The position numbers were made by a program, and so were the translations under genes. Positions 7,674-17,264 of a DNA stretch of 64,000 nt are shown here, piece after piece. The stretch's first letter is position 1, and each line of letters opens with the position of its first letter. Source of the DNA: Prolixibacteraceae bacterium (GTDB lineage: Bacteria; Bacteroidota; Bacteroidia; Bacteroidales; Prolixibacteraceae); contig DOAQ01000025.1 in the NCBI GenBank assembly GCA_003506435.1, positions 107,357 to 171,356 of the forward strand, given 5' to 3'. Under the pieces are notes generated by a model that saw nothing but the letters and a program-made list of their open reading frames with translations, was not told the origin of the DNA and made no database searches.

Positions 7674-9350
7674 TTAATCTTTTACAACATTGCCTTTTGT
7701 AAAAATCGCCGCGTATTCAGTATTATTTTTCAACAAACTGACAGCGCGCTCAATTCCTTTATCATCTTTAATTGCCGCCTTAATTGCGCCTTTCTGATGA
7801 TAGTAGCGCGACACAATTTCATCGGTCAGCAGTTCTTTAATATCTTCCGAAAAAGTCTGAAGATCTTGTGAAACATCGTGTTTCAGTTCTTCTGCCAGCA
7901 AATCGAATTTCGATTTATTGGCGTCATAATATCTTTCCCGTTTGGCTGTTTCAAGCAGTTCTTTCAATTGCTCTTCTGTTCTTGATTGGTAAGAAAATCC
8001 CTTTTCTTTGACAAAAGCGACAAAACCGGAATACATCTCATCTGTAATCCTGAATTCTTCAGGAGATGCAATTTTTTCGTTTTCACAAACAAATTGGGTA
8101 GCATAATCAAAAATTACAAAATCGGATGCAAGTTTGTAGGCCAACGTACTGAGATATTCTGATTCAATTTTCAAATCGGGAATAATGCCGCCGCCGTCGT
8201 ATACCAGTCTGCCGTTTTTCGTTGAATACTGGGTCACCAGCGAGTCGGGGATTTGTCCCACGCTGCCGTCTTCGTTGCGGTGTGTATAGTCGAGCGCCTG
8301 AATGCAACGTCCGCTGGGAATATAGTATTTGGCGGTGGTTACTTTCAGTTTCGCATTGTAGCTCAGGTCACGGGTGGTTTGCACCAGCCCCTTGCCAAAA
8401 GTGCGTGCCCCGACAACAATACCGCGATCCAAATCCTGAATGGCCCCGGCCAGAATTTCTGAGGCAGAAGCAGAACCCGAATTCACCAAAATGGCCAGTG
8501 GCATCAGGGTATCGATCGGAGTTTCGGTCGCGTAATAGGTTTGGTCGCCCTGTTTTACTTTCCCTTTTGTGCTGACAATTTCAGCGCCTTTGTTTACAAA
8601 AAAGTTGGTAATTTTTACCGCTTCAATAAGTAATCCTCCCGGGTTTGAGCGAAGATCGAGTACCAATGCTTTGATTTGATTCTTTTCTTTCAATTCCAGC
8701 AGTGCCTTTTTTACGTTTTCACTGCAATCCATTGTGAAATTCGACAAGCGGATATAGCCGGTTTCATTGTCGAGCATTCCATAGTAAGGAACCGGGTCGA
8801 TCTGAATTTTTTCGCGAACCAGTTCAAAAGTCATCGGTTTTTTCACTCCCGGGCGTTCAACTTTAAGGGTCAGCGGTTTTTTTGCCGGGCCTTTTAGCAG
8901 GTTGCTCACATCTGACGAGTTCAATCCTTCGGTTAATTTTCCGGAAACTTCCAGAATGATGTCGCCCGCTTTCACTCCTGCCTTTTGTGCCGGAAAACCT
9001 TCGTACGGCTCGGTAATCAGTACTTTTTTGTCGCGCTGTCCGATCAGGGCGCCAATGCCTGCATACTCGCCGGTGGTTTGAAACCGGAAATCCTCAATTT
9101 CATCTTCCGGAATGTAGGTTGTATACGGGTCAAGCGATTCGAGCATCTTGTTGATACTGGTTTCTACCAGCTCGGCAGGTTCCACCTCATCGACGTAAAA
9201 AAGATTCAGTTCGCGAAATAAAGTATAATAAATATCGAGATTTTTGGCAATCTGGAAATTCTGCTCATCACGGCTCAAACTCAACAAACCAACCGACAAT
9301 ACGAGGATGGCCGCCACAAAAATTCCTGTCCTTTTCTTAATAAGCTTCAT
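7674..9350 (-). CDS. S41 family C-terminal processing peptidase
   Basis: A 558-residue periplasmic protease of the Ctp/Tsp family. After an N-terminal membrane anchor or signal (residues 8-25) come a PDZ domain at about 88-165 with KAGVKAGDIILEVSG, and the S41 protease core. The catalytic Ser is in NSGSASASEIL (about S295) and the general-base Lys in RTFGKGLVQ (about K320), the 25-residue spacing expected for the family. LVLDLRSNPGGLL is the conserved strand before them. A long helical C-terminal extension (residues 400-558) is typical of Bacteroidota homologues. A TATTTTTG box near 9375 is a possible promoter. Substrates are not inferable. Confidence 0.95.
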   Translation of the reverse strand: MKLIKKRTGIFVAAILVLSVGLLSLSRDEQNFQIAKNLDIYYTLFRELNLFYVDEVEPAELVETSINKMLESLDPYTTYIPEDEIEDFRFQTTGEYAGIGALIGQRDKKVLITEPYEGFPAQKAGVKAGDIILEVSGKLTEGLNSSDVSNLLKGPAKKPLTLKVERPGVKKPMTFELVREKIQIDPVPYYGMLDNETGYIRLSNFTMDCSENVKKALLELKEKNQIKALVLDLRSNPGGLLIEAVKITNFFVNKGAEIVSTKGKVKQGDQTYYATETPIDTLMPLAILVNSGSASASEILAGAIQDLDRGIVVGARTFGKGLVQTTRDLSYNAKLKVTTAKYYIPSGRCIQALDYTHRNEDGSVGQIPDSLVTQYSTKNGRLVYDGGGIIPDLKIESEYLSTLAYKLASDFVIFDYATQFVCENEKIASPEEFRITDEMYSGFVAFVKEKGFSYQSRTEEQLKELLETAKRERYYDANKSKFDLLAEELKHDVSQDLQTFSEDIKELLTDEIVSRYYHQKGAIKAAIKDDKGIERAVSLLKNNTEYAAIFTKGNVVKD

Positions 9351-9492
9351 TGTATTCGATTTTAATCAGTCAGCAAAAATAGTAAAACGTTTGTTTTTAT
9401 CCCCTTTCGTGCAGGCTGATGATTAGTTAATTAATCTTAATTGGCATTACAGTACATATTTAAGTATTTTAGAGGCTGCAAAAAAGAATAGA

Positions 9493-10938
9493 ATGAGCGC
9501 TTTCTCTATTTTCAGGAAATACAGCCGCACATTTTGGGCGTCGAACCTGATTGAACTTTTTGAACGCTGGGCATGGTATGGTTTTTATCTGGCTCTTGCG
9601 CTGTTTTTGGTGAATTCGAAAGATACCGGGGCCCTTGGCTTTACGCAGGCGCAAAAAGGGCTGATCATGGGAACAGGCTCCATGCTTTTGTATTTCCTGC
9701 CCGTAATAACCGGGGCTATCGCCGACAAGGTGGGCTACAAAAAAATACTGTACCTCTCATTTACCATCTATATTTCCGGCTTTTTTATGATGCGTTCGTT
9801 CGACAGTTTCGGGATGGCATTTTTCTCCTTTATCTGGATTTGTATTGGCGGTGCATTTTTTAAGCCGATTATTTCGGCCATGATTGCCCGGACAACCAAT
9901 TCTGAAACCGCATCGATCGGCTTCGGGATTTTTTACATGATGGTAAATATCGGAGGTTTTATCGGCCCGTTTATTGCAGGAATTATCCTGAAAAAAGGCT
10001 GGGATTATGTGTTTTTTATGTCAATGTCGGTACTTGCCCTGAACTACCTGATCACCATTTTATTTTTTAAGGAGCCAATTGCGAAAGGAGAAAAAGTACC
10101 GTTATCAAAAAGTATCGGACAAGCCTTCACAAACATCTGGATTACCTTTCTGAATTGGCGGTACGTGATGTTACTGCTGATTATGTCGCTTTATTGGGCT
10201 GCTTACAATCAACTGTATTATTCGTTTCCTGTATTTGTTGAACAATGGACCGACACTTCGGGCATTTACCGGATGATTACTTCCTTGTCGCCTTCTGCTG
10301 CTGAAGCCATTGGCAACGGGAGGGGCGGGATTTCAACAGTGACCTTTTCGAGTATGGTCTCCTTTTTTATTATCTGTTTTCAGTTGATGGTTTCTGCCTT
10401 TGTTATGCGTTTTCGTCCGCTGAATGCGATAATGGGCGGCACCTTGATTTTGGCGGGCGGTCTGGGGATGATGTTCTCTTTTCAAAACGGCTGGATGATC
10501 CTCTTGGGGGTGCTTATTTTCGGACTGGGAGAAATGGGGAGCTCTCCAAAATTTATTGAATATGTCGGGCGGACTGCTCCGGAAGACAAGAAAGCGCTTT
10601 ACATCGGCACATCGTATTTGCCGATTGCACTGGGGCACCAATTGGCAGGCTGGCTGTCGGGGGGCATTTTCGAAAGTATCTCCGATAAACTATTTCTTCT
10701 GAAAAAAGAGGTTGCGCAGCTTGGATTGCAAATCCCTGAAATTTCGGAAAGTTTTTCGAAAAACGATTACATTGAAGAAGCTGCCCGGCAAATGAAAATG
10801 AGCAGTTCTGAAATGACCGGCTTTCTTTGGTCGAATCATCATCCCGAAAATATATGGATTGTTTATTCCGGAGTTGCATTGAGCGCTTCGGTATTGCTGT
10901 ATCTTTACGACCGGTATATTTTACCGCCGAAACATTAA
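9493..10938 (+). CDS. POT/PTR2-type proton-coupled transporter (MFS)
   Basis: A 481-residue polytopic membrane protein with about 12-14 hydrophobic segments. The N-terminal ELFERWAWYGFYLALALFL matches the E-R-x-x-x-Y-x motif of proton-dependent oligopeptide transporters, where the Glu and Arg couple protons to peptide uptake. GFGIFYMMVNIGGFIGPFIAG is the second family signature. It is probably an importer of di- and tripeptides, but substrate assignment within this family is unsafe. The next gene, an outer-membrane barrel, starts 12 bases downstream and is presumably co-transcribed, suggesting a two-membrane uptake pair. Confidence 0.85.
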   Translation: MSAFSIFRKYSRTFWASNLIELFERWAWYGFYLALALFLVNSKDTGALGFTQAQKGLIMGTGSMLLYFLPVITGAIADKVGYKKILYLSFTIYISGFFMMRSFDSFGMAFFSFIWICIGGAFFKPIISAMIARTTNSETASIGFGIFYMMVNIGGFIGPFIAGIILKKGWDYVFFMSMSVLALNYLITILFFKEPIAKGEKVPLSKSIGQAFTNIWITFLNWRYVMLLLIMSLYWAAYNQLYYSFPVFVEQWTDTSGIYRMITSLSPSAAEAIGNGRGGISTVTFSSMVSFFIICFQLMVSAFVMRFRPLNAIMGGTLILAGGLGMMFSFQNGWMILLGVLIFGLGEMGSSPKFIEYVGRTAPEDKKALYIGTSYLPIALGHQLAGWLSGGIFESISDKLFLLKKEVAQLGLQIPEISESFSKNDYIEEAARQMKMSSSEMTGFLWSNHHPENIWIVYSGVALSASVLLYLYDRYILPPKH

Positions 10939-10950
10939 TTTTTTACAGGA

Positions 10951-12066
10951 ATGAAGCAGGTTTTTCTTTCGGTTATATTGTTCATACTGGCAAATCAGAT
11001 TATTGCACAGGATGCGGCAGAATTGAATAGCAGTTATAAGGAAGTGGATGCCACAAAAGTTAAAAACCTTGATTTCAGGATTGAATCGCTCAGTTTTTTC
11101 CTGAACAATGAATACATGGGCGATATTGTTGACGGCTACACGTGGACCGGGGCATGGTTCCGTCCGAAACTGGTTTATACTTTTTCCGATAAGCTGAAAA
11201 TGGAAGCCGGGGGGCATTTTCTTCGTTATCACAGCCGCGATAATTTTACCATCAGCCGTCCCTGGTTTTCGGCGCAATACCGGATGAATGAAAAGTTATC
11301 GGTGATTTTTGGCAACCTGAACCAAAACAGCAATCACGGTTTGCTGAAACAACTTTGGGAGCCGGAGCGAATTCTCACTGACGCGCCGGAAGAAGGTATC
11401 CAGTTTCTGTACAAATCGAAATACATGAACCTGCAAGCCTGGTCAAGTTGGGAGCAACTAATCCTGCGAAACGATCCGTTCCAGGAGCATTTTACAATCG
11501 GCGTCAGCGGCGATGTGCAAATCTATTCAAATTCAAACCTGCGTGTTTCTATACCCTTGCAGGCATTGGCTTATCACAAAGGTGGCGAAATCGATTCAAG
11601 TTCGCTGGGCGTGGTTACCCACTATAATTATGCAACCGGATTGAAACTGGGCTTCGACACCGGGAATGATTTTTTCAGGAAAGTTGATTTCAATACGTTT
11701 TGGCTGGGTTACAAATGTCCCGACGGACCGGAACCTCTTCTTTATTCAAAGGGACATGCCCTTTCGATCGTCGTTTCAACAGAAACCCAATGGGGCAATT
11801 TTTCGCTCGATTACTGGAACGGCTACCAGTTTGTATCTCCTTTCGGAAAAAAAATCTTCTTGTCGGTATCGGACAATGACCTGCTTCTTTCGCAGGACGA
11901 CCGCTCGATGCTTGCTTTTAATTACAGTTTGAAAAAGCAAATTGTGCCCGACGTTCATTTTGCGCTTCAGGGCGAAGCTTTTTACGATTTGTTGAATTCG
12001 GACTTTTCGTTTGGTTTTGGCTTTTATTTGCTGATCAACCACGATTTCTTTCTGAAAAAGATTTGA
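10951..12066 (+). CDS. Predicted outer-membrane beta-barrel protein
   Basis: A 371-residue protein with a signal peptide ending IIAQDAA and alternating hydrophobic strands throughout, with many aromatic residues near strand ends (FRPKLVYTFSDKLKMEAGGHFLRYH, FGFGFYLLINHDFFLKKI at the C-terminus). No specific family is recognised by eye; it looks like a porin-like barrel of 12-16 strands. It lies 12 bases after the POT transporter and is probably its operon partner, possibly providing outer-membrane passage for the same solute. Function inferred from fold pattern and position only. Confidence 0.7.
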   Translation: MKQVFLSVILFILANQIIAQDAAELNSSYKEVDATKVKNLDFRIESLSFFLNNEYMGDIVDGYTWTGAWFRPKLVYTFSDKLKMEAGGHFLRYHSRDNFTISRPWFSAQYRMNEKLSVIFGNLNQNSNHGLLKQLWEPERILTDAPEEGIQFLYKSKYMNLQAWSSWEQLILRNDPFQEHFTIGVSGDVQIYSNSNLRVSIPLQALAYHKGGEIDSSSLGVVTHYNYATGLKLGFDTGNDFFRKVDFNTFWLGYKCPDGPEPLLYSKGHALSIVVSTETQWGNFSLDYWNGYQFVSPFGKKIFLSVSDNDLLLSQDDRSMLAFNYSLKKQIVPDVHFALQGEAFYDLLNSDFSFGFGFYLLINHDFFLKKI

Positions 12067-12148
12067 GGTTACTGATTAATCAGATAATCTTGATTCGTCC
12101 GATTGGTAGGAATTCTTTTTACTTTTGCCTTTTTACTTTCTTGCTGAT

Positions 12149-12712
12149 ATGAAGTACTTTATCCGAAATATGGTTTGCGACCGCTGCATCATGGTGGTGA
12201 AGCAGGTATTTGAAGAACTGGGGTATTTGCCGGTTCGTATTGTGCTTGGCGAGGTGGAAACAGGTAGTCCGATCGACAATGCAAAACTGGAATTATTGCG
12301 GGGAAAACTTACCAGCTTTGGTTTTGAATTGATCGATGACGCAAAAAGTCAGTTGATCGGGAAAATTAAAACACTGGTTATAGAAGTGGTTCATTACCGG
12401 AAAAACGACGAACTCAAGATCAACTATTCGGCGTATATTGAATCAAACCTGAATAAAGACTACAATTACCTGAGTAACCTGTTTTCGGAAGTAACCGGAA
12501 CGACTATCGAAAAATACATCATCAACCAGAAAATTGAACGGGTGAAAGAGTTGCTGGTTTACGATGAACTGACCCTTAGCCAAATTGCCTGGGAGTTGGG
12601 GTACAGCAGTGTTTCAGCTCTTTCGGCTCAGTTTAAAAAAGTTACCGGGCTCACACCGAAACATTTTCGGCAAATTAAGGACAATAAACGCACCCCGCTT
12701 GACAAAGTGTAA
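12149..12712 (+). CDS. AraC-family regulator with N-terminal HMA-like metal-sensing domain
   Basis: A 187-residue protein. The N-terminus is a heavy-metal-associated-like ferredoxin fold with a CxxC site, MVCDRCIMVVKQVF (C10 and C13), and the C-terminus is an AraC helix-turn-helix pair (YIINQKIERVKELLVYDELTLSQIAWELGYSS, then LSAQFKKVTGLTPKHFRQI). The gene precedes copA by 82 bases on the same strand, so a copper-responsive activator of the copA-copZ genes is the natural reading; this regulator type replaces CueR/CopY in many Bacteroidota. The ATG at 12149 was chosen over an upstream TTG because the HMA fold begins there. TACTTTTG at 12120-12127 is a likely -7 box. Confidence 0.9.
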   Translation: MKYFIRNMVCDRCIMVVKQVFEELGYLPVRIVLGEVETGSPIDNAKLELLRGKLTSFGFELIDDAKSQLIGKIKTLVIEVVHYRKNDELKINYSAYIESNLNKDYNYLSNLFSEVTGTTIEKYIINQKIERVKELLVYDELTLSQIAWELGYSSVSALSAQFKKVTGLTPKHFRQIKDNKRTPLDKV

Positions 12713-12794
12713 CCTGTAAATTTTATAAACTTATTCAGAAATTGTATACTATTTCCAATGATTCGTGCTTTTACCTTTGGTGAAAAATAAAGTC

Positions 12795-15020
12795 ATGGGA
12801 ACAACAGTCAAAAATAATTTTCCGGTTACCGGAATGAATTGTGCTTCGTGTGCTGTCAGCGTCGAAAGTATGCTGAAAAGCCAGCCGGGCGTTATCAGCG
12901 CATCGGTCAATTTTGCGGCTTCCGGCGTTTGGGTCGAATACAACCCTGAAATTACCAATCCGAAAACCTTTCGCGAAGTTATTCAGTCCATCGGCTACGA
13001 CCTGATTTTCGACGAAAAAGAAGCGAATCAGCAGGAAGAGATTAAGCAACATAAATCGGTTATTCTGAAGCGGAAAACCATTTTTGCCGCATTGCTGACA
13101 TTGCCTGTTGTGGTGATCGGTATGTTCCTGATGGATTTGCCTCTTGCCAACTGGATCATGCTGGCGCTTTCAACTCCGGTGGTTTTCTGGTTCGGGAAAA
13201 GTTTTTTCATCAATGCCTTCAAACAACTGAAACACGGCAAAACCAACATGGATACGCTGGTGGCTTTAAGTACCGGGATTGCCTATTTTTTCAGCCTTTT
13301 CAATACAATTTTTCCTCATTTTCTGATGTTCGGTGACAGTCATCCTCCGGTTTATTTCGAAGCATCGGCAGTCATCATCGTTTTTATCCTTCTGGGGCGT
13401 TTGCTCGAAGAACGGGCCAAGGCGAACACGTCGTCGGCAATCAAAAAGCTAATGGGTCTGCAACCCGATACGGTTACATTGCTGGATGAAAACGGATCAG
13501 AAATCACTCAATCTGTTTCGACCGTTCAGATCGGCAACAAGCTCCGGGTGAAGCCGGGCGAACGTGTCCCGGTTGATGGAATTGTGACTGACGGGACTTC
13601 GTTTGTTGACGAAAGTTCCATTACCGGCGAGCCTTTGCCGGTTGAGAAATTATCGGGAAATTTGGTTTTTGCAGGAACCATCAATCAGAAAGGCAGTTTT
13701 GTAATGCAGGCCCGGAAAGTGGGAAGCGAAACCTTACTGGCCCGCATTATCCGGATGGTGCAGGAAGCGCAGGGAAGCAAACCTCCGGTTCAGAAGCTGG
13801 TTGACAAAGTGGCTTCGGTATTTGTTCCGGTGGTGATTGTGTTATCAATTATCAGCTTTTCAGCATGGATGATTTTTGGCGGACAAAATAGTTTACCACA
13901 GGCTTTGCTAACGATGGTTTCTGTACTGATTATTGCCTGTCCATGTGCGCTGGGATTGGCAACCCCGACAGCTATTATGGTCGGAATCGGTCGCGGAGCC
14001 GAGTTGGGCATTTTAATAAAAGACGCTGACGGATTGGAGCTGGCACACCGGATTGACACATTGGTACTGGATAAAACCGGAACCATTACTGAAGGAAAAC
14101 CGGATGTGACCGATTGGCTATGGAAGACAGAAAATCCGGCAACATTGAAATCCATTCTGCTAAGCATTGAAGCGCAGTCGGAACATCCGCTGTCCGATGC
14201 GATTACCGGCGCTTTACAAAACGAAGCGGTTCAATCAACTTCAGTAGAAAATTTTGAAAGCATTACCGGAAGAGGAGTTGTCGCAAGCATTCAAAATTCA
14301 AGATATGCTGTTGGCAATGAATTGCTGATGAATGAATCGGGAATTCAAATTACCGATAAAGACCAACAAATTGCCAACGCATTGCAGGAACAGGCCAAAA
14401 CCGTTCTTTTCTTTGGCGGAGAAAATCATATTCTGGCAATTATTGCCATTACCGATCCCATAAAAACTTCATCGCCTGAAGCAATTGAAAGGATAAAACG
14501 CAGCGGTATTGAAATCCACATGCTCACGGGCGACAACGAACACACAGCTCAGTCGGTAGCCCGGCAAACGGGGATCAGTATTTATAAAGCCGGGTTGTTA
14601 CCCGAAGACAAAGCGGCATATATCAAGAACCTGCAACAGCAAGGGAAAGTGGTCGCGATGGTTGGCGATGGGATTAACGATTCGCACGCGATGGCTCAGT
14701 CCGATGTGAGCATTGCCATGGGCAACGGGTCCGATATTGCAATGGATGTGGCTAAGATGACCATCGTTTCGTCCCGGCTTGGCGCTATTTCTTCGGCCAT
14801 TGAACTTTCGAAACAAACCATCCGGACGATCAAACAAAACCTGTTCTGGGCCTTTATTTACAACATTATTGGTATTCCTGTTGCCGCCGGACTGCTTTAT
14901 CCGTTTACCGGGTTTATGCTGAACCCGATGATTGCCGGGGCAGCCATGGCGATGAGTTCGGTATCGGTGGTCAGCAACAGCCTGCGTCTGAAATTCAAAA
15001 AATTGGATATTAACCGTTAA
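12795..15020 (+). CDS. copA: Copper-translocating P1B-type ATPase
   Basis: A 741-residue inner-membrane ATPase that exports Cu(I). One N-terminal HMA domain carries TGMNCASCAVSVE (C16, C19). Eight membrane helices are expected; the transport motif is CPC at about residues 382-384 (ACPCALGLATP). The phosphorylated Asp is in DKTGTITEGKP (about D426), the HP motif in SEHPLSDAI, and the hinge in MVGDGINDSHAMAQSDVSIAMG. The hinge reads GDGINDSHAMA where most CopA proteins have GDGINDAPALA. The usual TGES loop is present as SITGEPLP. The start at 12795 is preferred over a GTG ten codons upstream. copZ follows 11 bases downstream. Confidence 0.96.
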   Translation: MGTTVKNNFPVTGMNCASCAVSVESMLKSQPGVISASVNFAASGVWVEYNPEITNPKTFREVIQSIGYDLIFDEKEANQQEEIKQHKSVILKRKTIFAALLTLPVVVIGMFLMDLPLANWIMLALSTPVVFWFGKSFFINAFKQLKHGKTNMDTLVALSTGIAYFFSLFNTIFPHFLMFGDSHPPVYFEASAVIIVFILLGRLLEERAKANTSSAIKKLMGLQPDTVTLLDENGSEITQSVSTVQIGNKLRVKPGERVPVDGIVTDGTSFVDESSITGEPLPVEKLSGNLVFAGTINQKGSFVMQARKVGSETLLARIIRMVQEAQGSKPPVQKLVDKVASVFVPVVIVLSIISFSAWMIFGGQNSLPQALLTMVSVLIIACPCALGLATPTAIMVGIGRGAELGILIKDADGLELAHRIDTLVLDKTGTITEGKPDVTDWLWKTENPATLKSILLSIEAQSEHPLSDAITGALQNEAVQSTSVENFESITGRGVVASIQNSRYAVGNELLMNESGIQITDKDQQIANALQEQAKTVLFFGGENHILAIIAITDPIKTSSPEAIERIKRSGIEIHMLTGDNEHTAQSVARQTGISIYKAGLLPEDKAAYIKNLQQQGKVVAMVGDGINDSHAMAQSDVSIAMGNGSDIAMDVAKMTIVSSRLGAISSAIELSKQTIRTIKQNLFWAFIYNIIGIPVAAGLLYPFTGFMLNPMIAGAAMAMSSVSVVSNSLRLKFKKLDINR

Positions 15021-15031
15021 AATAGATAATC

Positions 15032-15250
15032 ATGGAAACATTCAAATTTAAAACCAATGTGAGTTGTGGCGGATGTATCGCCAAAGTAACTCCTCATTTG
15101 AATCAGGTAAAAGATATTAAAAAATGGAGTGTTGACACTTCTACTTCACAGAAAATTCTCACCGTCGAGGCAGACGGAGTTTCTCCCGACAAAATTGTTC
15201 AGGCATTAAACAATGCAGGATATATAGCAACTCTGATCAGCGCGGAATAA
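15032..15250 (+). CDS. CopZ-like copper chaperone (HMA domain)
   Basis: A 72-residue single HMA domain. The metal site reads NVSCGGCIAKVTPHL, with Cys-Gly-Gly-Cys in place of the more common MxCxxC arrangement. Such proteins carry Cu(I) to the N-terminal domain of CopA. It starts 11 bases after copA and ends before a strong hairpin, so it is the last gene of the copper operon. Confidence 0.9.
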   Translation: METFKFKTNVSCGGCIAKVTPHLNQVKDIKKWSVDTSTSQKILTVEADGVSPDKIVQALNNAGYIATLISAE

Positions 15251-15252
15251 AG

Positions 15253-15290
15253 TGAAGGAGCTACATCAAAAGATACAGCTCCTTCATTCT
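15253..15290. terminator. Bidirectional hairpin between copper and ribose operons
   Basis: Ten-base stem TGAAGGAGCT / AGCTCCTTCA with a 14-base loop, located between the convergent copZ and permease genes. The following T-tract is weak (TTCT), so the terminator role is likely but not certain. Confidence 0.65.
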
Positions 15291-15304
15291 AACATATCGT
15301 TTTG

Positions 15305-16306
15305 TTATTGTCCGGCGTAAATAATAGAAGCAAGTCCCAACACAAAAAGGACAAACATGATCACGAGCATCCCGTTGGTTCCTTTGGGCGAATTTTTAAA
15401 TTCTTTCCAGATGAAAACGCCCCATAAAGCAGCAACCAGTGTTGCACCCTGTCCCAGTCCGTACGAAATGGCAGCCCCGGCTTTTCCGGCAGCAATCAGG
15501 TTGAGCGAGTTTCCAACGCCCCAAATTAATCCACCTAAAATTCCAACCCAGTGAATGGAGAATTTTCCTTTAAACCATGCTTTGTAGTTGGTCGGTTCAC
15601 CACTGATGGGTTTCTTCATTAAAACCGTATTAAAAAGGAAGTTACTAATGAAAATACCCAATGAAAAAATAACTACGGCAGTATACGGAGTCATTTTTCC
15701 TGCGGCAGGCGATTCGAAATTGTCCAAATCCATTGATGCAGCCACAAAGCGGTAGAAAAACGACATCAGCAAACCGGCAAGGATCGAAATAAATATTCCT
15801 TTCGAAGTTACTTTCTGGTTTCCTGAAGATGCTTTTTTATAGGCAAATGCATTGACAATGATAGCAAGGGTAATGAGGCCGACACCCAGGAACAGGAACA
15901 GCGGATCGCCTTTTTGAGAACCCATGTAGTTGACGATGACTCCAAGTACCAGCGCCAGTCCGATACCAACCGGAAAAGCTACCGACATACCGGCAATGGC
16001 GATGGCTGCCGATAAAAGAATGTTTGCTGCATTGAAAATAATGCCGCCGAGAAATGCACTGCCGATATTTTTCATATCAGCCTGCCCCAGATCGGCAATA
16101 AAACCGCGACCACTGCTGCCCATACTTCCCAGGGTAAATGCAAAAATCAGCGACAGGAGCAACACCCCGATCACATAATCCCAATAAAAAAGTTCGTACC
16201 GCCAGGTTTTTCCGGCCAATTTCTGGGTGTTTCCCCACGATCCCCAGCAAAGCATGGTAATTACACAAAAGATAATTGCCAATGGATAATTGTTTACGAT
16301 AAACAT
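15305..16306 (-). CDS. GRP/DMT-type sugar permease (probable ribose transporter)
   Basis: A 333-residue protein with ten hydrophobic segments and the drug/metabolite transporter superfamily pattern of sugar-uptake GRP or RhaT-like permeases (MLCWGSWGNTQKLAGKTWRYELFYWDYVIG, and a C-terminal GGLIWGVGNSLNLIAAGKAGAAISYGLGQG). It is last in the operon after ADP-ribosylglycohydrolase and ribokinase, so the probable cargo is free ribose (or a nucleoside) crossing the inner membrane. The gap to ribokinase is 18 bases. Substrate is inferred from context. Confidence 0.8.
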   Translation of the reverse strand: MFIVNNYPLAIIFCVITMLCWGSWGNTQKLAGKTWRYELFYWDYVIGVLLLSLIFAFTLGSMGSSGRGFIADLGQADMKNIGSAFLGGIIFNAANILLSAAIAIAGMSVAFPVGIGLALVLGVIVNYMGSQKGDPLFLFLGVGLITLAIIVNAFAYKKASSGNQKVTSKGIFISILAGLLMSFFYRFVAASMDLDNFESPAAGKMTPYTAVVIFSLGIFISNFLFNTVLMKKPISGEPTNYKAWFKGKFSIHWVGILGGLIWGVGNSLNLIAAGKAGAAISYGLGQGATLVAALWGVFIWKEFKNSPKGTNGMLVIMFVLFVLGLASIIYAGQ

Positions 16307-16324
16307 GATGGTTAGTATTTAGTT

Positions 16325-17257
16325 TTATTTTATGCGCAGGTCGTTGTTTGTGCTTAAAAATTCATGAATTTCTCTTTCTGTCGGAATAGATGGTTGTGCC
16401 CCCATTCGGGTAACACAAATAGCTGCTGCCGCAGTTGCGAATTTTAAAGCTTCTTTCCAACTGTATCCCCGACTTAGTCCGGCAGCCAAAGCGCCGCAGA
16501 ACGTATCGCCGGCGGCAGTAGTATCCAGCGCTTTCACGTGAAATGCCGGCACCAGATAAAATTCCTGTTCGTTCTTCAGGAAACAACCTTTTTTCCCCAG
16601 TGTCAGCACAACCGTCTTTGCCCCTAATGCAAGCAGTTTGTCAACCATCGCTTCTTCCCCGGTATCATTAATCTTTTCGCCGGAAATTATTTCAGCTTCA
16701 GTTTCGTTAACAACAAGAATATCGATCAAATTCATCAATCCTGCATCTATCCGGCGGGCAGGGGCAACATTCAGCATTACTTTTTTATGTTGCCTGTGCG
16801 CGAGTTCACACACTGTTTTTACCGTGTTGTATGGAATTTCCATCTGCAAAACCACCATGTCGGCAGTTGCAATTTCTGTTTCTACTTTTAAAATGTATTC
16901 TGAAGAAAGTTCTTTATTCGCTCCCGGAGTAATCACGATGCAGTTTTCCCCTTTTTCATCAACCCATATCATAGCTGTTCCTGACGGTACATTATCAATG
17001 ATCAATGAAGCGGAAACATTCAACTTTTCATCTCTGTAATATTTTAGGGCATTCTGTCCATTTGCATCATTTCCAAGGCAGGTGATGAAAGAAACATTTC
17101 CTCCTGCCCGTTGGGCTGCCAGCGCCTGATTTGCTCCCTTGCCACCCATTGCCTGCATGAAAGCTACTCCCTCAATTGTCTCTCCGGGAGCCGGAAACTT
17201 TTTAACTTTTGTAATCAAGTCGGTATTCGAGCTTCCAATAACTACTATTTTTTCCAT
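16325..17257 (-). CDS. rbsK: Ribokinase
   Basis: A 310-residue PfkB-family kinase that phosphorylates D-ribose to ribose-5-phosphate. Family landmarks: VVIGSSNTDLITKV at the N-terminus, the substrate-binding MGGKGANQALAAQRAGG block near residue 38, the NVAPAR strand, VNETEAEIISG, and the catalytic ATP-binding motif DTTAAGDTFCGALAAGL with the general-base Asp. Eight bases separate it from the upstream ADP-ribosylglycohydrolase stop codon, so the two are co-transcribed. The context supports ribose rather than another furanose or hexose as substrate. Confidence 0.94.
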   Translation of the reverse strand: MEKIVVIGSSNTDLITKVKKFPAPGETIEGVAFMQAMGGKGANQALAAQRAGGNVSFITCLGNDANGQNALKYYRDEKLNVSASLIIDNVPSGTAMIWVDEKGENCIVITPGANKELSSEYILKVETEIATADMVVLQMEIPYNTVKTVCELAHRQHKKVMLNVAPARRIDAGLMNLIDILVVNETEAEIISGEKINDTGEEAMVDKLLALGAKTVVLTLGKKGCFLKNEQEFYLVPAFHVKALDTTAAGDTFCGALAAGLSRGYSWKEALKFATAAAAICVTRMGAQPSIPTEREIHEFLSTNNDLRIK

Positions 17258-17264
17258 GCTGATT

